From Fibrisoma limi BUZ 3 (lineage in GTDB: Bacteria; Bacteroidota; Bacteroidia; Cytophagales; Spirosomataceae): DNA of 64,000 nt. Position numbers and translations under genes: made by a program. Of this stretch, positions 24,315 to 33,660 are shown one piece after another (position 1 is the first letter of the stretch; every line of letters begins with the position of its first letter). A model generated the notes under the pieces. The model saw only the letters and a list, made by a program, of their open reading frames with translations, had not been told where the DNA came from and made no database searches. The stretch lies in NCBI RefSeq assembly GCF_000296815.2, contig NZ_CAIT01000006.1, forward strand, positions 874,777-938,776. The letters run 5' to 3'.

Positions 24315-26537
24315 TCACTGAGCACGTAACTCCAGCCGCGCCGTATCGTCCTCGCCGGTTGCCAGGCCATTGCCCGGGGTCGAGTCCGGGTCCAGAGGAT
24401 CGGCGGCACTGACCTGGGCTTGATTCAGTAACCGACCACTAGCCGTCACGCGTGCCTGAAAGGTAAGAAAAGCCGTTCCGCCAACCGGAATGGTGGTCAA
24501 CTGCCCCGTCAATACAGTGCCAGTGGGTGTCCAGCCCCCACCCGAGACAAAAACCATCTGGCTGGGCAGGGTGTACTGAACCGTTATCGCAGTCGTCGAT
24601 AGGCCACCCCGGTTTGTTACAACGACGGTAATCGAAACGAGATTATTTACCCTGGGGATTAGCGTACTCGCGGCCAACTGAATACTCACATCCGATTTTG
24701 TCGGGTCGGCAGCCGGCTGGTTCGACGCCGGTACAGGCAATGGCCGCTGGGTAGGGTTTGGCGACTCATAGACCGCCGGTCCAGCGTCGAGGGTACGTAA
24801 GGTCAACAGCGCAGCATCGTCCTCGCCGTCGGCTGTTCCGCTACCGGCCTGCGAGTCAGGGTCGGGTGTAGTGGTAGTAGTGATCTGTGCTGCGTTCCGG
24901 AACGTACCCGGCTGCTGGGCAGTGACCTGATACACCAGACCGGCCTGCTCCCCCGTCGCAATTGAGGGTACTGTCGCTTTAAGCACGCCCCCATCGTTCG
25001 TTAAATCACCACCAGTGTAGGCTAGAAAAGACGGCAGTCGATTTTCCAGTTGAACATTCCGGGCTTCGGACGGACCATCGTTCCGGATCGTTACCGTAAC
25101 GGACACAGGTCGGTTAACCGCAACCACCCTGTCCGACGACTGAATGCTCAGGCTCAGGTCTGCTTTTGCCGTAGCATCGTATGGACGAAACGTTAGTTTC
25201 CAGATGCATTGCCGTCCTTCCTCGATGACATACATGACATTTCCCACGCGCTCGGCGTCCGTTGGGGCTATAAACCCATCAACTACTTTGGTTGTCTGCG
25301 CCGTAAAGTTATCGGCAGCCGGATCGTATTGTAGCCGGACATGGAGCAGGTCTTCGCCGGGGTCCTCGGCAAACAGATAGCCGCCCCGTATACCCCCGCC
25401 CGCCGAGTAGCTTAACACAAAGGCATCTCCGGTAAAGTCGGCCAGCGCATTGTCCGTATCGAAGATCAACCCTAACGGAGAGCGGTGCGACGTAAACGTA
25501 GCAATCGAGTTTACGCGCTGCACCTGACCGGTAGCCGGATCACGAACAAAGCTGGCATCGGGACCCAGGCTTCGGATGGGCTGCGTGATCACCAGGTTGC
25601 CGGGTTTGGGCGGAAACGCCGGATCATTGTAAAACTTCTGCTGCTGATCAGGCGACAACGTTGCCGGCAGTAGTTTATCCTGCGATGGGATATAGCCAGG
25701 AAACTGCTGGGGCGTCTGATTACCACCCATTTCCCACGGAAATCCGTAATGCCGCCCTGGCCGGAGCCAGTTCATTTCTTCGGGATCGTCGCGGTCGCCG
25801 GAGTTCTCAACACCAAAGAGTCGACCCTGCTGGTCCAGGGCCAGGTCAAACTCATTGCGAACACCCCGACAGAATACGTAGCCCGACTGATCGAGGGCCG
25901 CCTGATCGTTCGGTAGCAGGATCGTTGTTGGCGGGTTAATCGGCAGCTTAAAAATCGTGGCGGTTAAAGGCACTTCGCGGGTGTCAGGGTAAAGTCCGCC
26001 CGTATCTTCTACCTCACCATGGTCCGTCCGCGACCCACTGTTGACGTACACGGAGTCCCCACGTGGCGTTACGCATACCGCATTAAATGCGTGGTCATAG
26101 AGGGTGGCTGATGACGGGTACGGGGCGGTTTGCATGATCCGCTCCCAGCGCCACGTACCATTCGGCTGCGAAATTCCCTTGACGACCAGCCCGTAGCCCC
26201 GCTGCCCTGTCTCTTTGAAATTACCTACCAGTACGACAACACCGTTAGCAAACGCCATGCCCTGCAGGTAGTTGATGCCGTGATCAGCCGCTGACGCAAT
26301 GGGCACTTCATACGGTTGACCATTGGCCGGCTGTTCAATCCGATACACATCGCCCGGAAACGAATGGTAATACAACTTCCTGGTTTGCGCGTCATAGGCC
26401 ACCCGAACGCCCCTGACCTGGGTTGCCATCAGCTTTTCGACCGTGATGTTGGGATGCAGCGATCGGGGAAGCTGAGCCTGAACCGTATTTACCAGACTGA
26501 GTGTAAGAAGTAAACAGTTTAACCAATAATATAACAT
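24315..26537 (-). CDS. secreted sorbosone-dehydrogenase-like propeller with two DUF11 repeats
   Basis: A 740-aa secreted protein with a signal peptide ending VQAQ. Residues 30-450 look like a glucose/sorbosone-dehydrogenase-type propeller: GVRVAYDAQTRKLYYHSFPG, YDHAFNAVCVTPRGDSVYVN, GVRNEFDLALDQQGRLFGVE, then NSGDRDDPEEMNWLRPGRHY. Two DUF11/CARDB-type repeats follow (about 465-580 and 625-740), each with the phrase ADLSLSIQSSDRVVAVNRPV or its equivalent and ending in the pattern PDS..G.(G)xAxGEDDxA. The repeats are probable cell-surface beta-sandwiches. Cofactor use (PQQ) cannot be confirmed. A spacer with nothing recognisable separates it from the peptidase terminator. Confidence 0.8.
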   Translation of the reverse strand: MLYYWLNCLLLTLSLVNTVQAQLPRSLHPNITVEKLMATQVRGVRVAYDAQTRKLYYHSFPGDVYRIEQPANGQPYEVPIASAADHGINYLQGMAFANGVVVLVGNFKETGQRGYGLVVKGISQPNGTWRWERIMQTAPYPSSATLYDHAFNAVCVTPRGDSVYVNSGSRTDHGEVEDTGGLYPDTREVPLTATIFKLPINPPTTILLPNDQAALDQSGYVFCRGVRNEFDLALDQQGRLFGVENSGDRDDPEEMNWLRPGRHYGFPWEMGGNQTPQQFPGYIPSQDKLLPATLSPDQQQKFYNDPAFPPKPGNLVITQPIRSLGPDASFVRDPATGQVQRVNSIATFTSHRSPLGLIFDTDNALADFTGDAFVLSYSAGGGIRGGYLFAEDPGEDLLHVRLQYDPAADNFTAQTTKVVDGFIAPTDAERVGNVMYVIEEGRQCIWKLTFRPYDATAKADLSLSIQSSDRVVAVNRPVSVTVTIRNDGPSEARNVQLENRLPSFLAYTGGDLTNDGGVLKATVPSIATGEQAGLVYQVTAQQPGTFRNAAQITTTTTPDPDSQAGSGTADGEDDAALLTLRTLDAGPAVYESPNPTQRPLPVPASNQPAADPTKSDVSIQLAASTLIPRVNNLVSITVVVTNRGGLSTTAITVQYTLPSQMVFVSGGGWTPTGTVLTGQLTTIPVGGTAFLTFQARVTASGRLLNQAQVSAADPLDPDSTPGNGLATGEDDTARLELRAQ

Positions 26538-26761
26538 ATAAATCTCTCATAAACAATACCGTAAGCACCAGCTCAGCAGTGGTTGCTGTTTCTTTTGCCG
26601 GATCAACTAATGATTTGACTGGATTAACGCCTGTGAGTAGAGGAGGCTTAGCGAAAAAGTGTCGTGCAAAAAATATGCTGAAGTGTATTTACAGCGTATT
26701 TTTTATAGAGAGATTTGTTCTGAAGGATTGGGAGACAATGGACTGAATACCTCCGGTTTAA

Positions 26762-26794
26762 CTCATAAAAAAGCCCGGCGGATCGGCCGGGCTT
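26762..26794 (-). terminator. rho-independent terminator of the M61 peptidase gene
   Basis: AAGCCCGGC (26771-26779) pairs with 26786-26794 over a 6-nt loop. On the minus strand it is followed by a run of six T residues before ATGAG. It lies 6 bp beyond the peptidase stop codon. Confidence 0.92.
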
Positions 26795-26799
26795 GTATC

Positions 26800-28644
26800 T
26801 TATTTAATGAACAACCACTTATTAAACAGCGCTCGTTGCTGCTCGGTTGGATTGGCGACCGGTTCGAGCCGGTAGCTCACCAGCGGATTCTGCGTTAAGG
26901 TAACCGGCATCCGGCGTACAATTCCCTGCCGGTTCACCAGCAGGTTCAGCGTTTCGCCCACGCGCCGACCGGCCAGCAACCGGAGCAGATCCTCACCGAC
27001 CCGAACGCTGTCGACGGAGATAATTTCATCGCCTACGTTCAGACCATCTGCATAAGCCGCCGAACCCCGCCGAACCCCGGCCACCACAACCTTCCCGTTG
27101 GATACGGTAGTGGCTACACCAAGATACCCATCCTGCGTGCGGGCCGCTACGTTGGTCAGGCGCAGACCTACCGGTTCAAAATACGCGTTATAGTTGATCG
27201 GTTCGGCACTGTACACGCCGATATTGAAAAAATCGTCGAGCTTCCGACCGGCGATCTGCTCGGCGGCCTGCCGGAACTCCTCGTCGGTGAAGCCGCGCTG
27301 CCGCTTTTTATAGTACTCGTTATACAAATACCGCATCAGGTCGTCCATGTTCCGGGCACCGTTGCTACCAGCCAGAATCGCCAGGTTCAGCAGCGACCCC
27401 AGCACGCTGCCTTTGCTGTAATACGATACGGTACTGTTGTTTGAGTTCTCGTTCGGGCGGTAGTATTTAATCCAGGCATCAAAACTCGACTCGGCCACCG
27501 ACTGCACCCGGTTACCCGGCTGGTTTTCAATGCCCGTAATGTCGTTGGCCACAATGGTCAGGTACTGCTCCGGTGTATGGAAGCCCGCCCGGCGCAGGAT
27601 GTAATCCTCGTAGAACGACGTACATCCCTCCGACAGCCACAGCATTCGGGTGTAGTTCTCATTCTCGTAATCGAACGGGCCAAGCGCGATTGGCCGGATA
27701 CGCTTCACGTTCCAGAGGTGAAAATATTCATGCGCCACCAGCGTCAAAAAGCCTTTGTAGCCGGCTTCGGTAGCGTAGGCGTTGCGCGACGTTTGGAGCG
27801 TAGTCGAGTTCAGGTGTTCGAGTCCACCGCCGGCCATCGGAATGTGGTGCACAATGAACGTATAGTTCTCGCAGGGATGCTCCCCCACAACCGAAGCGGC
27901 CGCTTCACATACCCGTTTATAGTCGGTCGCCAGCCGCTGCTCGTTGTAGTCGACCTCGCCGAATTGAGCAACCGTATGCGGAATGTTGGAGGCCGTAAAC
28001 GTAAAGGTCCGGTGGTTTCCAATTTCCATTGGTGAGTCCACCAGCAGGTCGTAGTTCGGCGCTTCGAAGGTGTGGTTTGATCCGCCCCCGTTTTCGTCAC
28101 CAACGGACTTAAGGGCCGTCGTTACGCTTTTCCAATCCTTGTACGGCTGCACAATCACCCGCAGGGGCTGGTTTTTCAACGCATCATGGTACATGAAGAT
28201 ACTGGCCCCATTCAGGTACCCGTGGTTTGCATCAACGAAGCTGGTCCGTACGGTCAGTTCGTTGGCGTATACCCGGTAGCGGATTGTCAGATTGTCCTCG
28301 TCTGAAAACACCCTCCAGGCGTTCTTTCGAATTTTTTGGGACCGCACCGGCCGGTTGCCCGCCAATGCCGTAAATCCCTCCACATTTTTGGCGTATTCCC
28401 GGATCAGATATGACCCCGGCGTCCAGACCGGCATTTTGATATCCACGTACCCGTTTTTGCGGGCATTAGTCGCGGCTGCGCTGTTGGCAAGCTGCATTTC
28501 AACCTCAAAATAATGGGTCTGCGGCTCCGGCATCGACAACACATACGTAATGGCAGGTACTGGAGCCGGGGCCGTTGAATTCACAGCGGTCGTATCAGCG
28601 GCCAGCGCCAGTGGACCGTACCCTAGGAGCAACCAGGCTGTCAA
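26800..28644 (-). CDS. M61-family aminopeptidase with PDZ domain (signal peptide out of frame)
   Basis: A zinc peptidase of the M61 glycyl-aminopeptidase family, 614 aa as read. The N-terminal beta domain (residues 30-215) is followed by the catalytic domain with GGGLEH (272-277), HEYFHLWN (His305, Glu306, His309) and Glu339 in WLSEGCTSFYEDY as third zinc ligand. A PDZ domain at about 490-585 (GYLGVATTV, AYADGLNVGDEIISVDSVRV) follows. The open frame begins with TTG at 28644 and has only half a signal peptide. Directly upstream, ATG at 28673 plus an A8 run would encode a complete lipid-free signal peptide if the run had nine A. See findings. Intended location is the periplasm. Confidence 0.9.
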   Translation of the reverse strand: MTAWLLLGYGPLALAADTTAVNSTAPAPVPAITYVLSMPEPQTHYFEVEMQLANSAAATNARKNGYVDIKMPVWTPGSYLIREYAKNVEGFTALAGNRPVRSQKIRKNAWRVFSDEDNLTIRYRVYANELTVRTSFVDANHGYLNGASIFMYHDALKNQPLRVIVQPYKDWKSVTTALKSVGDENGGGSNHTFEAPNYDLLVDSPMEIGNHRTFTFTASNIPHTVAQFGEVDYNEQRLATDYKRVCEAAASVVGEHPCENYTFIVHHIPMAGGGLEHLNSTTLQTSRNAYATEAGYKGFLTLVAHEYFHLWNVKRIRPIALGPFDYENENYTRMLWLSEGCTSFYEDYILRRAGFHTPEQYLTIVANDITGIENQPGNRVQSVAESSFDAWIKYYRPNENSNNSTVSYYSKGSVLGSLLNLAILAGSNGARNMDDLMRYLYNEYYKKRQRGFTDEEFRQAAEQIAGRKLDDFFNIGVYSAEPINYNAYFEPVGLRLTNVAARTQDGYLGVATTVSNGKVVVAGVRRGSAAYADGLNVGDEIISVDSVRVGEDLLRLLAGRRVGETLNLLVNRQGIVRRMPVTLTQNPLVSYRLEPVANPTEQQRALFNKWLFIK

Positions 28645-28781
28645 TAAAAACAGGAGCCGGGATTTTTTTTCATACGGAAAAGATAATACTTTCGTTTTTT
28701 GACCAGGACTTCGTCGTTTTTCAGAAAAGAAACAGCGAAACTACGACGCAATTCAAGCATTCACAACCGTTGATCCAATTT

Positions 28782-31700
28782 ATGCCCCTACCCGATCCCC
28801 AACCGATTCAGCAACGACCACCCATGCGCCCTCTGGCCGGTCTGCTTTGCCTGCTGATCTTTGGGCTTTTCCTTCCGCTGTCGGTTTCCGCCCAGCGAAC
28901 CCTGAGTTACTCAGAACCTGATTATCATTACCGCAACGGCCTCGAACTGTTCGAGAAAAATAATTTCGCGGCCGCCCGCAACGAGTTTCAGCAGTACCTC
29001 ACTCCCCGGCGGAGCGACGGCTCCCGGAAGCTGCTCAACACGAGCGATCAGAACGCCGTCGAAGCCGAGTACTACATCGCCCTCACGAGTCTGTACATCG
29101 ACGAACCCGGCGCGGAGGTCCTGGTCGATCGATTTGTTAAAAACCACAGCGAACACCCGAAAGCCGGACAGTTGTACGGCGATCTGGGTACGTATTATTA
29201 TAACCAGGGCGACTTTGCGAAATCGATCGATTTTCTCGAAAAAGCTGTCGCTCAGGGAGGCAGCAGCGCCCGCCAGCTCGACTACAAATACAAACTGGCG
29301 ACTGCGTATTATAACACCCAGGATCTGCGCCGGGCCCTGCCTCTTTATAATGAGGTAAAAGCCAGCTCGTCAACGGACGCACCGGCTGCGTCGTACTATG
29401 CGGGGGTGATCAACTTCCGGCAAAACAACCTGAACGAAGCTGTCAGAGATTTTCGGCGGATCGAAAACAACCCGACGTATCAGAACGAGGTACCCAACTG
29501 GATTGCCCAGGCCTTATACCGTCAGCGCCGGTTTGACGAACTGCTGGCCTACACCGAACCCCTGCTCAAGCGCGGCTCCAACCGTGATCTGAGCGAGGTG
29601 GCCCTTTTTACGGCGGAAGTGTATTACCAGCAGAATCAGTTCGCCAAAGCACTGCCGTACTACCGGCAGTATATGTCGACGGTTGGCGCGAAGGTGCCGA
29701 ACGCCATTAAGTTCCGCTACGGTCAGTCGCTGTTCCGGACGGGTGCCTATAACGACGCCATTACCCAACTCAAACCCGTTGCCGCCGGTAAAGACACCAC
29801 CGCTCAATATGCCGCTTATACGTTAGGCGTGAGTTACCTGCAAACCCAGAACCCGGCCTACGCCATGACGGCTTTTGACCAGGCTGGCCGGTTGTCGTTC
29901 AATAAGGAGATCCAGGAAGAAGCTATATTCAACCACGCCAAGCTGCAGCTTGATCAGAACAACGGTGCCGACGCCGTAAAGGAACTGACGGCTTTCCTGA
30001 AACGCTACCCCAGCAGCCGCTTCGAAAACGAAGCCAACGAACTGCTCGGCGAGGGCTATTTTGCTTCGAATAATTACCCGGCCGCCATCGCCTACATTGA
30101 AGGGCTGAAACGCCGGACACCCAAGATTAACGCCACATACCAGCGCCTGACCTTCAACCAGGCCGTTAACGACTTCAACGCTGAGCGGTACCGTCAGTCG
30201 GTTGAAAACCTCGACAAGTCGTTGAAGTATCCTGTCGATAACGAATTGCAGCAGGCCGCTCAGTTCTGGAAAGCGGAGGCCTACTCCGCCGGTCGGCAGT
30301 ACGACACGGCTATTCCGCTCTACACGGCCGTAACTCGGTCGGGAGCCAGCCCGTACGCCAGCAAAAGCCTGTATGGGTTGGGTTACGCCTATTACAACAA
30401 AAAAGATTACGCCCGCGCCCTGACCTACTTCCGCGATTTCGTCAGTCGGGGGGGCGACAAAGCTGATCGCAGCACACTCGATGATGCGGTAGTCCGGCTG
30501 GCCGATTCATACTTTGCCAACAAGCAGTATAACGAAGCCATTCGGTACTACGACCAGGCCATTGCCCAGAACCAGGGCGACAAGGACTACGCCGTGTATC
30601 AGAAAGGAGTGATTCTCAGCTATGTTGGTCGCGACGCGGAAGCCAAGGCCCAGTTCGATCAACTCCAGAAGCAGTATCCGGCGTCACGCTTTGCCGACAA
30701 CGCGCTGCTTCAGGCCGCCAACGTTGACTTTGAAAAAGGCAATTACCAGGCCGCTATCCGTGGCTTTACTCGGTTGCTTCAGGAAAAGCCCCAGAGCTAC
30801 CTCGTTCCCTCGGCGTTGCTCCGGCGGGCAGTTGCATACGGAAACATCCAGCAGTACGAACCGGCCATTGCCGACTACCGCCGGATTCTGGACGAATTTG
30901 GCAATACCGAACAGGCGCAGAGTGCCTTGCTTGGTCTGCAAAACGCCCTGACTGATGCCGGTCGGCCGGAAGAGTTTTCGCAGGTGCTCAGCAAGTACAA
31001 ACGTACCAACCCTGGCAGCACGGACGTGGAGCGGGCCGAGTTTGAGAACGCCAAGAACATATACTTTAGCGAAAAATACGCTCAGGCTATTCAATCGTTG
31101 CTGGCTTTCATTCAGGAGTACCCGGCCAGCCCGAGCCTCAACGAAGCCCGGTATTACGTAGCCGAATCATACCGGCAAACCAACGACGTGGCCAACGCAC
31201 TCAAGTATTACAACCAGGTCTTGACCGATAATAAATCGGGGTTTGTTGTGCGGGCAGCAACTCGGGCGGCCGAACTGGAAACCCAGCAGAAAAACTACCC
31301 GCGTGCCGTACTGAACTACCGCTACATCCTGAACCAGGCCGACAGCCGTAGTGAACAGGTAACGGCGCAGCTCGGCCTGATGGATACGTACTATGCAGCC
31401 AGCAAGACCGATTCGGCCGCTTATTTCGCCCGCGAGGTCATCACGGCAGGTAGTGTTGTGCCGGGGGCGCAGAACCGGGCGCAGCTTATGCTCGGCAAGA
31501 TTGCGCTGGACAAAGGCGATTATAAAACGGCCCAGACGGAGTTTGAAAAGACCGTGGCGCTGGCCAAGGATGTAAACGGTGCCGAAGCGAACTACCTCCT
31601 CGGCGACATCCTGTACCGGCAGAAGAAGTACAAAGAGTCGATTGCGCTGCTGCTTAAATTCAATGAACAGTTCAGCGAATTTGAATACTGGAAGGGGAAA

Positions 31701-31850
31701 GCGTTCATGCTCGTTGCCGACAACAACGTAGGGCTGAACGAAATGGCCCAGGCCCGCGCCGTCCTCAACTCCATTATCGAAAACTCAACGAACGAAACGA
31801 TCGTGGCCGAAGCCAAACAAAAGCTGGCCGCGCTGGAGAGTAAAAATTAA
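28782..31850 (+). CDS. large exported tetratricopeptide-repeat protein
   Basis: About 1020 aa. A signal peptide (MRPLAGLLCLLIFGLFLPLS then VSAQ) is followed by about twenty TPR units through the rest of the chain, for example YYNQGDFAKSIDFLEKAVAQ, YGLGYAYYNKKDYARALTYF and LGDILYRQKKYKESIALLLK. The open frame runs back to 28575 into the divergent peptidase gene. ATG at 28782 (MPLPDP) or 28824 (MRPLAG) is the real start. It belongs to the family of giant periplasmic TPR proteins near barrel proteins in Bacteroidota and may scaffold an envelope complex with the next genes on the same strand. Confidence 0.9.
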   Translation: MPLPDPQPIQQRPPMRPLAGLLCLLIFGLFLPLSVSAQRTLSYSEPDYHYRNGLELFEKNNFAAARNEFQQYLTPRRSDGSRKLLNTSDQNAVEAEYYIALTSLYIDEPGAEVLVDRFVKNHSEHPKAGQLYGDLGTYYYNQGDFAKSIDFLEKAVAQGGSSARQLDYKYKLATAYYNTQDLRRALPLYNEVKASSSTDAPAASYYAGVINFRQNNLNEAVRDFRRIENNPTYQNEVPNWIAQALYRQRRFDELLAYTEPLLKRGSNRDLSEVALFTAEVYYQQNQFAKALPYYRQYMSTVGAKVPNAIKFRYGQSLFRTGAYNDAITQLKPVAAGKDTTAQYAAYTLGVSYLQTQNPAYAMTAFDQAGRLSFNKEIQEEAIFNHAKLQLDQNNGADAVKELTAFLKRYPSSRFENEANELLGEGYFASNNYPAAIAYIEGLKRRTPKINATYQRLTFNQAVNDFNAERYRQSVENLDKSLKYPVDNELQQAAQFWKAEAYSAGRQYDTAIPLYTAVTRSGASPYASKSLYGLGYAYYNKKDYARALTYFRDFVSRGGDKADRSTLDDAVVRLADSYFANKQYNEAIRYYDQAIAQNQGDKDYAVYQKGVILSYVGRDAEAKAQFDQLQKQYPASRFADNALLQAANVDFEKGNYQAAIRGFTRLLQEKPQSYLVPSALLRRAVAYGNIQQYEPAIADYRRILDEFGNTEQAQSALLGLQNALTDAGRPEEFSQVLSKYKRTNPGSTDVERAEFENAKNIYFSEKYAQAIQSLLAFIQEYPASPSLNEARYYVAESYRQTNDVANALKYYNQVLTDNKSGFVVRAATRAAELETQQKNYPRAVLNYRYILNQADSRSEQVTAQLGLMDTYYAASKTDSAAYFAREVITAGSVVPGAQNRAQLMLGKIALDKGDYKTAQTEFEKTVALAKDVNGAEANYLLGDILYRQKKYKESIALLLKFNEQFSEFEYWKGKAFMLVADNNVGLNEMAQARAVLNSIIENSTNETIVAEAKQKLAALESKN

Positions 31851-31854
31851 ACTC

Positions 31855-31920
31855 GGTTTTTGGTTTGTCGTTCGTAGTTTGTCATTACAGTGCTAAACAA
31901 TGAACCACAAACCAAAAACC
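31855..31920. repeat. inverted repeat in the TPR / barrel spacer
   Basis: GGTTTTTGGTTTGT (31855-31868) is a perfect 14-bp inverted repeat with 31907-31920. Related words GTAGTTTGTC and CACTACAAAC lie around and between. The repeat lies just after the TPR stop codon. Confidence 0.75.
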
Positions 31921-31946
31921 ACGCACTACAAACACGAAATCATCGA

Positions 31947-33635
31947 ATGCCCCGCATCCCCTCCCTATACCTCACCCTGACAGCAAGCGTTGTGTCTCTG
32001 ACGTTGTACGCCCAGGAACAACCACGCCCAACGCGGCCATCCGTTCGCGAAGGTGAAATTGAAAACCAAGAAATCACGGTCGAGAAAAGTCGAAAAATTG
32101 AACTTCCCCCGGCTACCCGTATTATTAATAAAATTCCGTCAATCAAACCCTCGGCCGAGCAGCGCAAGCTGACCTACGAGTTTGAAGACCGTAAGCTGAC
32201 GGTCGGCGATCCGCGCATTACCCCCGGTGTTCTGCCCCCGACGACTACGCAGACCGAACAGGCCCCATCGTATAACAACTACGTTAAGGTAGGCGCTGGT
32301 AACTACGGCTCGTTTCTGGGCGAAGGCTTCGTGGGCGTGAACAACCTATCGAACCTGGCGCTGGAAGGCTCGTTCAGACACCTGTCGTCGAGCATCGGTC
32401 CGGTGGATGGCCGGAATTCGGGCCAAAGCGATACCCGCGTGAACGTAACGGGTAAGTACATGACCGAATCCTTCAAGTTTCAGGGCGACGTCGGTTACGA
32501 ACGGAACGGTTATTTCTTCTACGGCTACGGTCCATTGCCTGAAAATGTCACTATCAGCCGGGACGCCATCCGGCAGCGCCTGAACACGGTGAACGTTAAG
32601 CTGGGCATCGAAAACACGAACCAGGAAAGCGCCATCGATTATTCGCTGCGAACCGGCATCACCTCGCTGAAGGATCTGTACAGCGCATCGGAAACCGACT
32701 GGGGCACCAACTTTAATGGGTCGATCGGGATTACCAATCAGGTGTTTGCCCTGGTTGCGGCTGATGCGTACGTAACGCAACGGTCCGACGGCCCGGTCGA
32801 CAACCGGAATCTGTTCCGGGTCAAACCGACGTTCAAGTACACGACTCCGCGCTTTACCATTGTGGCCGGTCTGACGGCTGCCAACGAAACCGACAAGCGG
32901 CAGAACATCAACCGGACACAAGCCTTCCCGGTGGTGGATATTGATGTGGTACCAGTTGGAAATATCCACTTTTTCGGGGGTGTCGACGGTGATATCGTCC
33001 GGAATACCCTACGCTCGTTTCTAACTGAGAATAAGTGGCTTGCGCCACAAGTCCTTTTATCTAACACTGTTAAGTCGCTGGATTTTTACGGTGGCTCGAA
33101 GGGAGAGCTTGGCGGAGGGTTTGCGTACGAGGGTAAAGTCTCTTACGCCCGGTATCGCAACTTCTACGTCTTTAACAATTCGCTGACCGATACTACAAAA
33201 TTCTTCGCTCTATATGATGGCGGCACCTCCGAGGTACTGACCATATCGGGGCAGTTGGGCTACACGCAGAAGGATAAATTCCGGTCGACCCTTAAAGCCG
33301 ACTTTTATCGCTACGGTCTCGACCGGCTGGAAGAAGCCTGGGGCCGCCCGCAGGTAGCTGCGTCCTGGACGAATTCGTACATACTCAACAAAAAATTATT
33401 CGTCACGGCCGACTTGTACTTTTACCAGGGGATTAAAGGGAAGAACTTCGTGACAAACGCGGTCTACACCTTGAAACCCATCTACGACGCTAACGTGAAA
33501 ATTGACTATTTCCTAGGCAAGCAGTTTGCCGCTTTTGTGTCATTAAATAATATCATCGGGCAGAATTACCAGCGGTATTTGTATTACCCGGTTCAAGGCC
33601 TTAACTTTCTCGGAGGAATCAGTTATTCCTTTTAA
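31947..33635 (+). CDS. outer-membrane TonB-receptor-like beta-barrel without plug
   Basis: 562 aa from ATG 31947 (MPRIPSLYLTLTASVVSLTL). A signal peptide ends at LYAQ. A proline-rich periplasmic segment follows (residues 20-95). The rest is a long series of amphipathic strands ending in GGISYSF, a barrel C-terminus. It resembles plug-less TonB-dependent-receptor-type barrels near TPR genes, but no TonB box or plug is visible. The frame can be read from 31890, but those 19 codons come from the repeat-rich spacer. It is likely partnered with the TPR protein. Confidence 0.82.
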   Translation: MPRIPSLYLTLTASVVSLTLYAQEQPRPTRPSVREGEIENQEITVEKSRKIELPPATRIINKIPSIKPSAEQRKLTYEFEDRKLTVGDPRITPGVLPPTTTQTEQAPSYNNYVKVGAGNYGSFLGEGFVGVNNLSNLALEGSFRHLSSSIGPVDGRNSGQSDTRVNVTGKYMTESFKFQGDVGYERNGYFFYGYGPLPENVTISRDAIRQRLNTVNVKLGIENTNQESAIDYSLRTGITSLKDLYSASETDWGTNFNGSIGITNQVFALVAADAYVTQRSDGPVDNRNLFRVKPTFKYTTPRFTIVAGLTAANETDKRQNINRTQAFPVVDIDVVPVGNIHFFGGVDGDIVRNTLRSFLTENKWLAPQVLLSNTVKSLDFYGGSKGELGGGFAYEGKVSYARYRNFYVFNNSLTDTTKFFALYDGGTSEVLTISGQLGYTQKDKFRSTLKADFYRYGLDRLEEAWGRPQVAASWTNSYILNKKLFVTADLYFYQGIKGKNFVTNAVYTLKPIYDANVKIDYFLGKQFAAFVSLNNIIGQNYQRYLYYPVQGLNFLGGISYSF

Positions 33636-33660
33636 CACAACGCGTGCAAACAATCGCACT

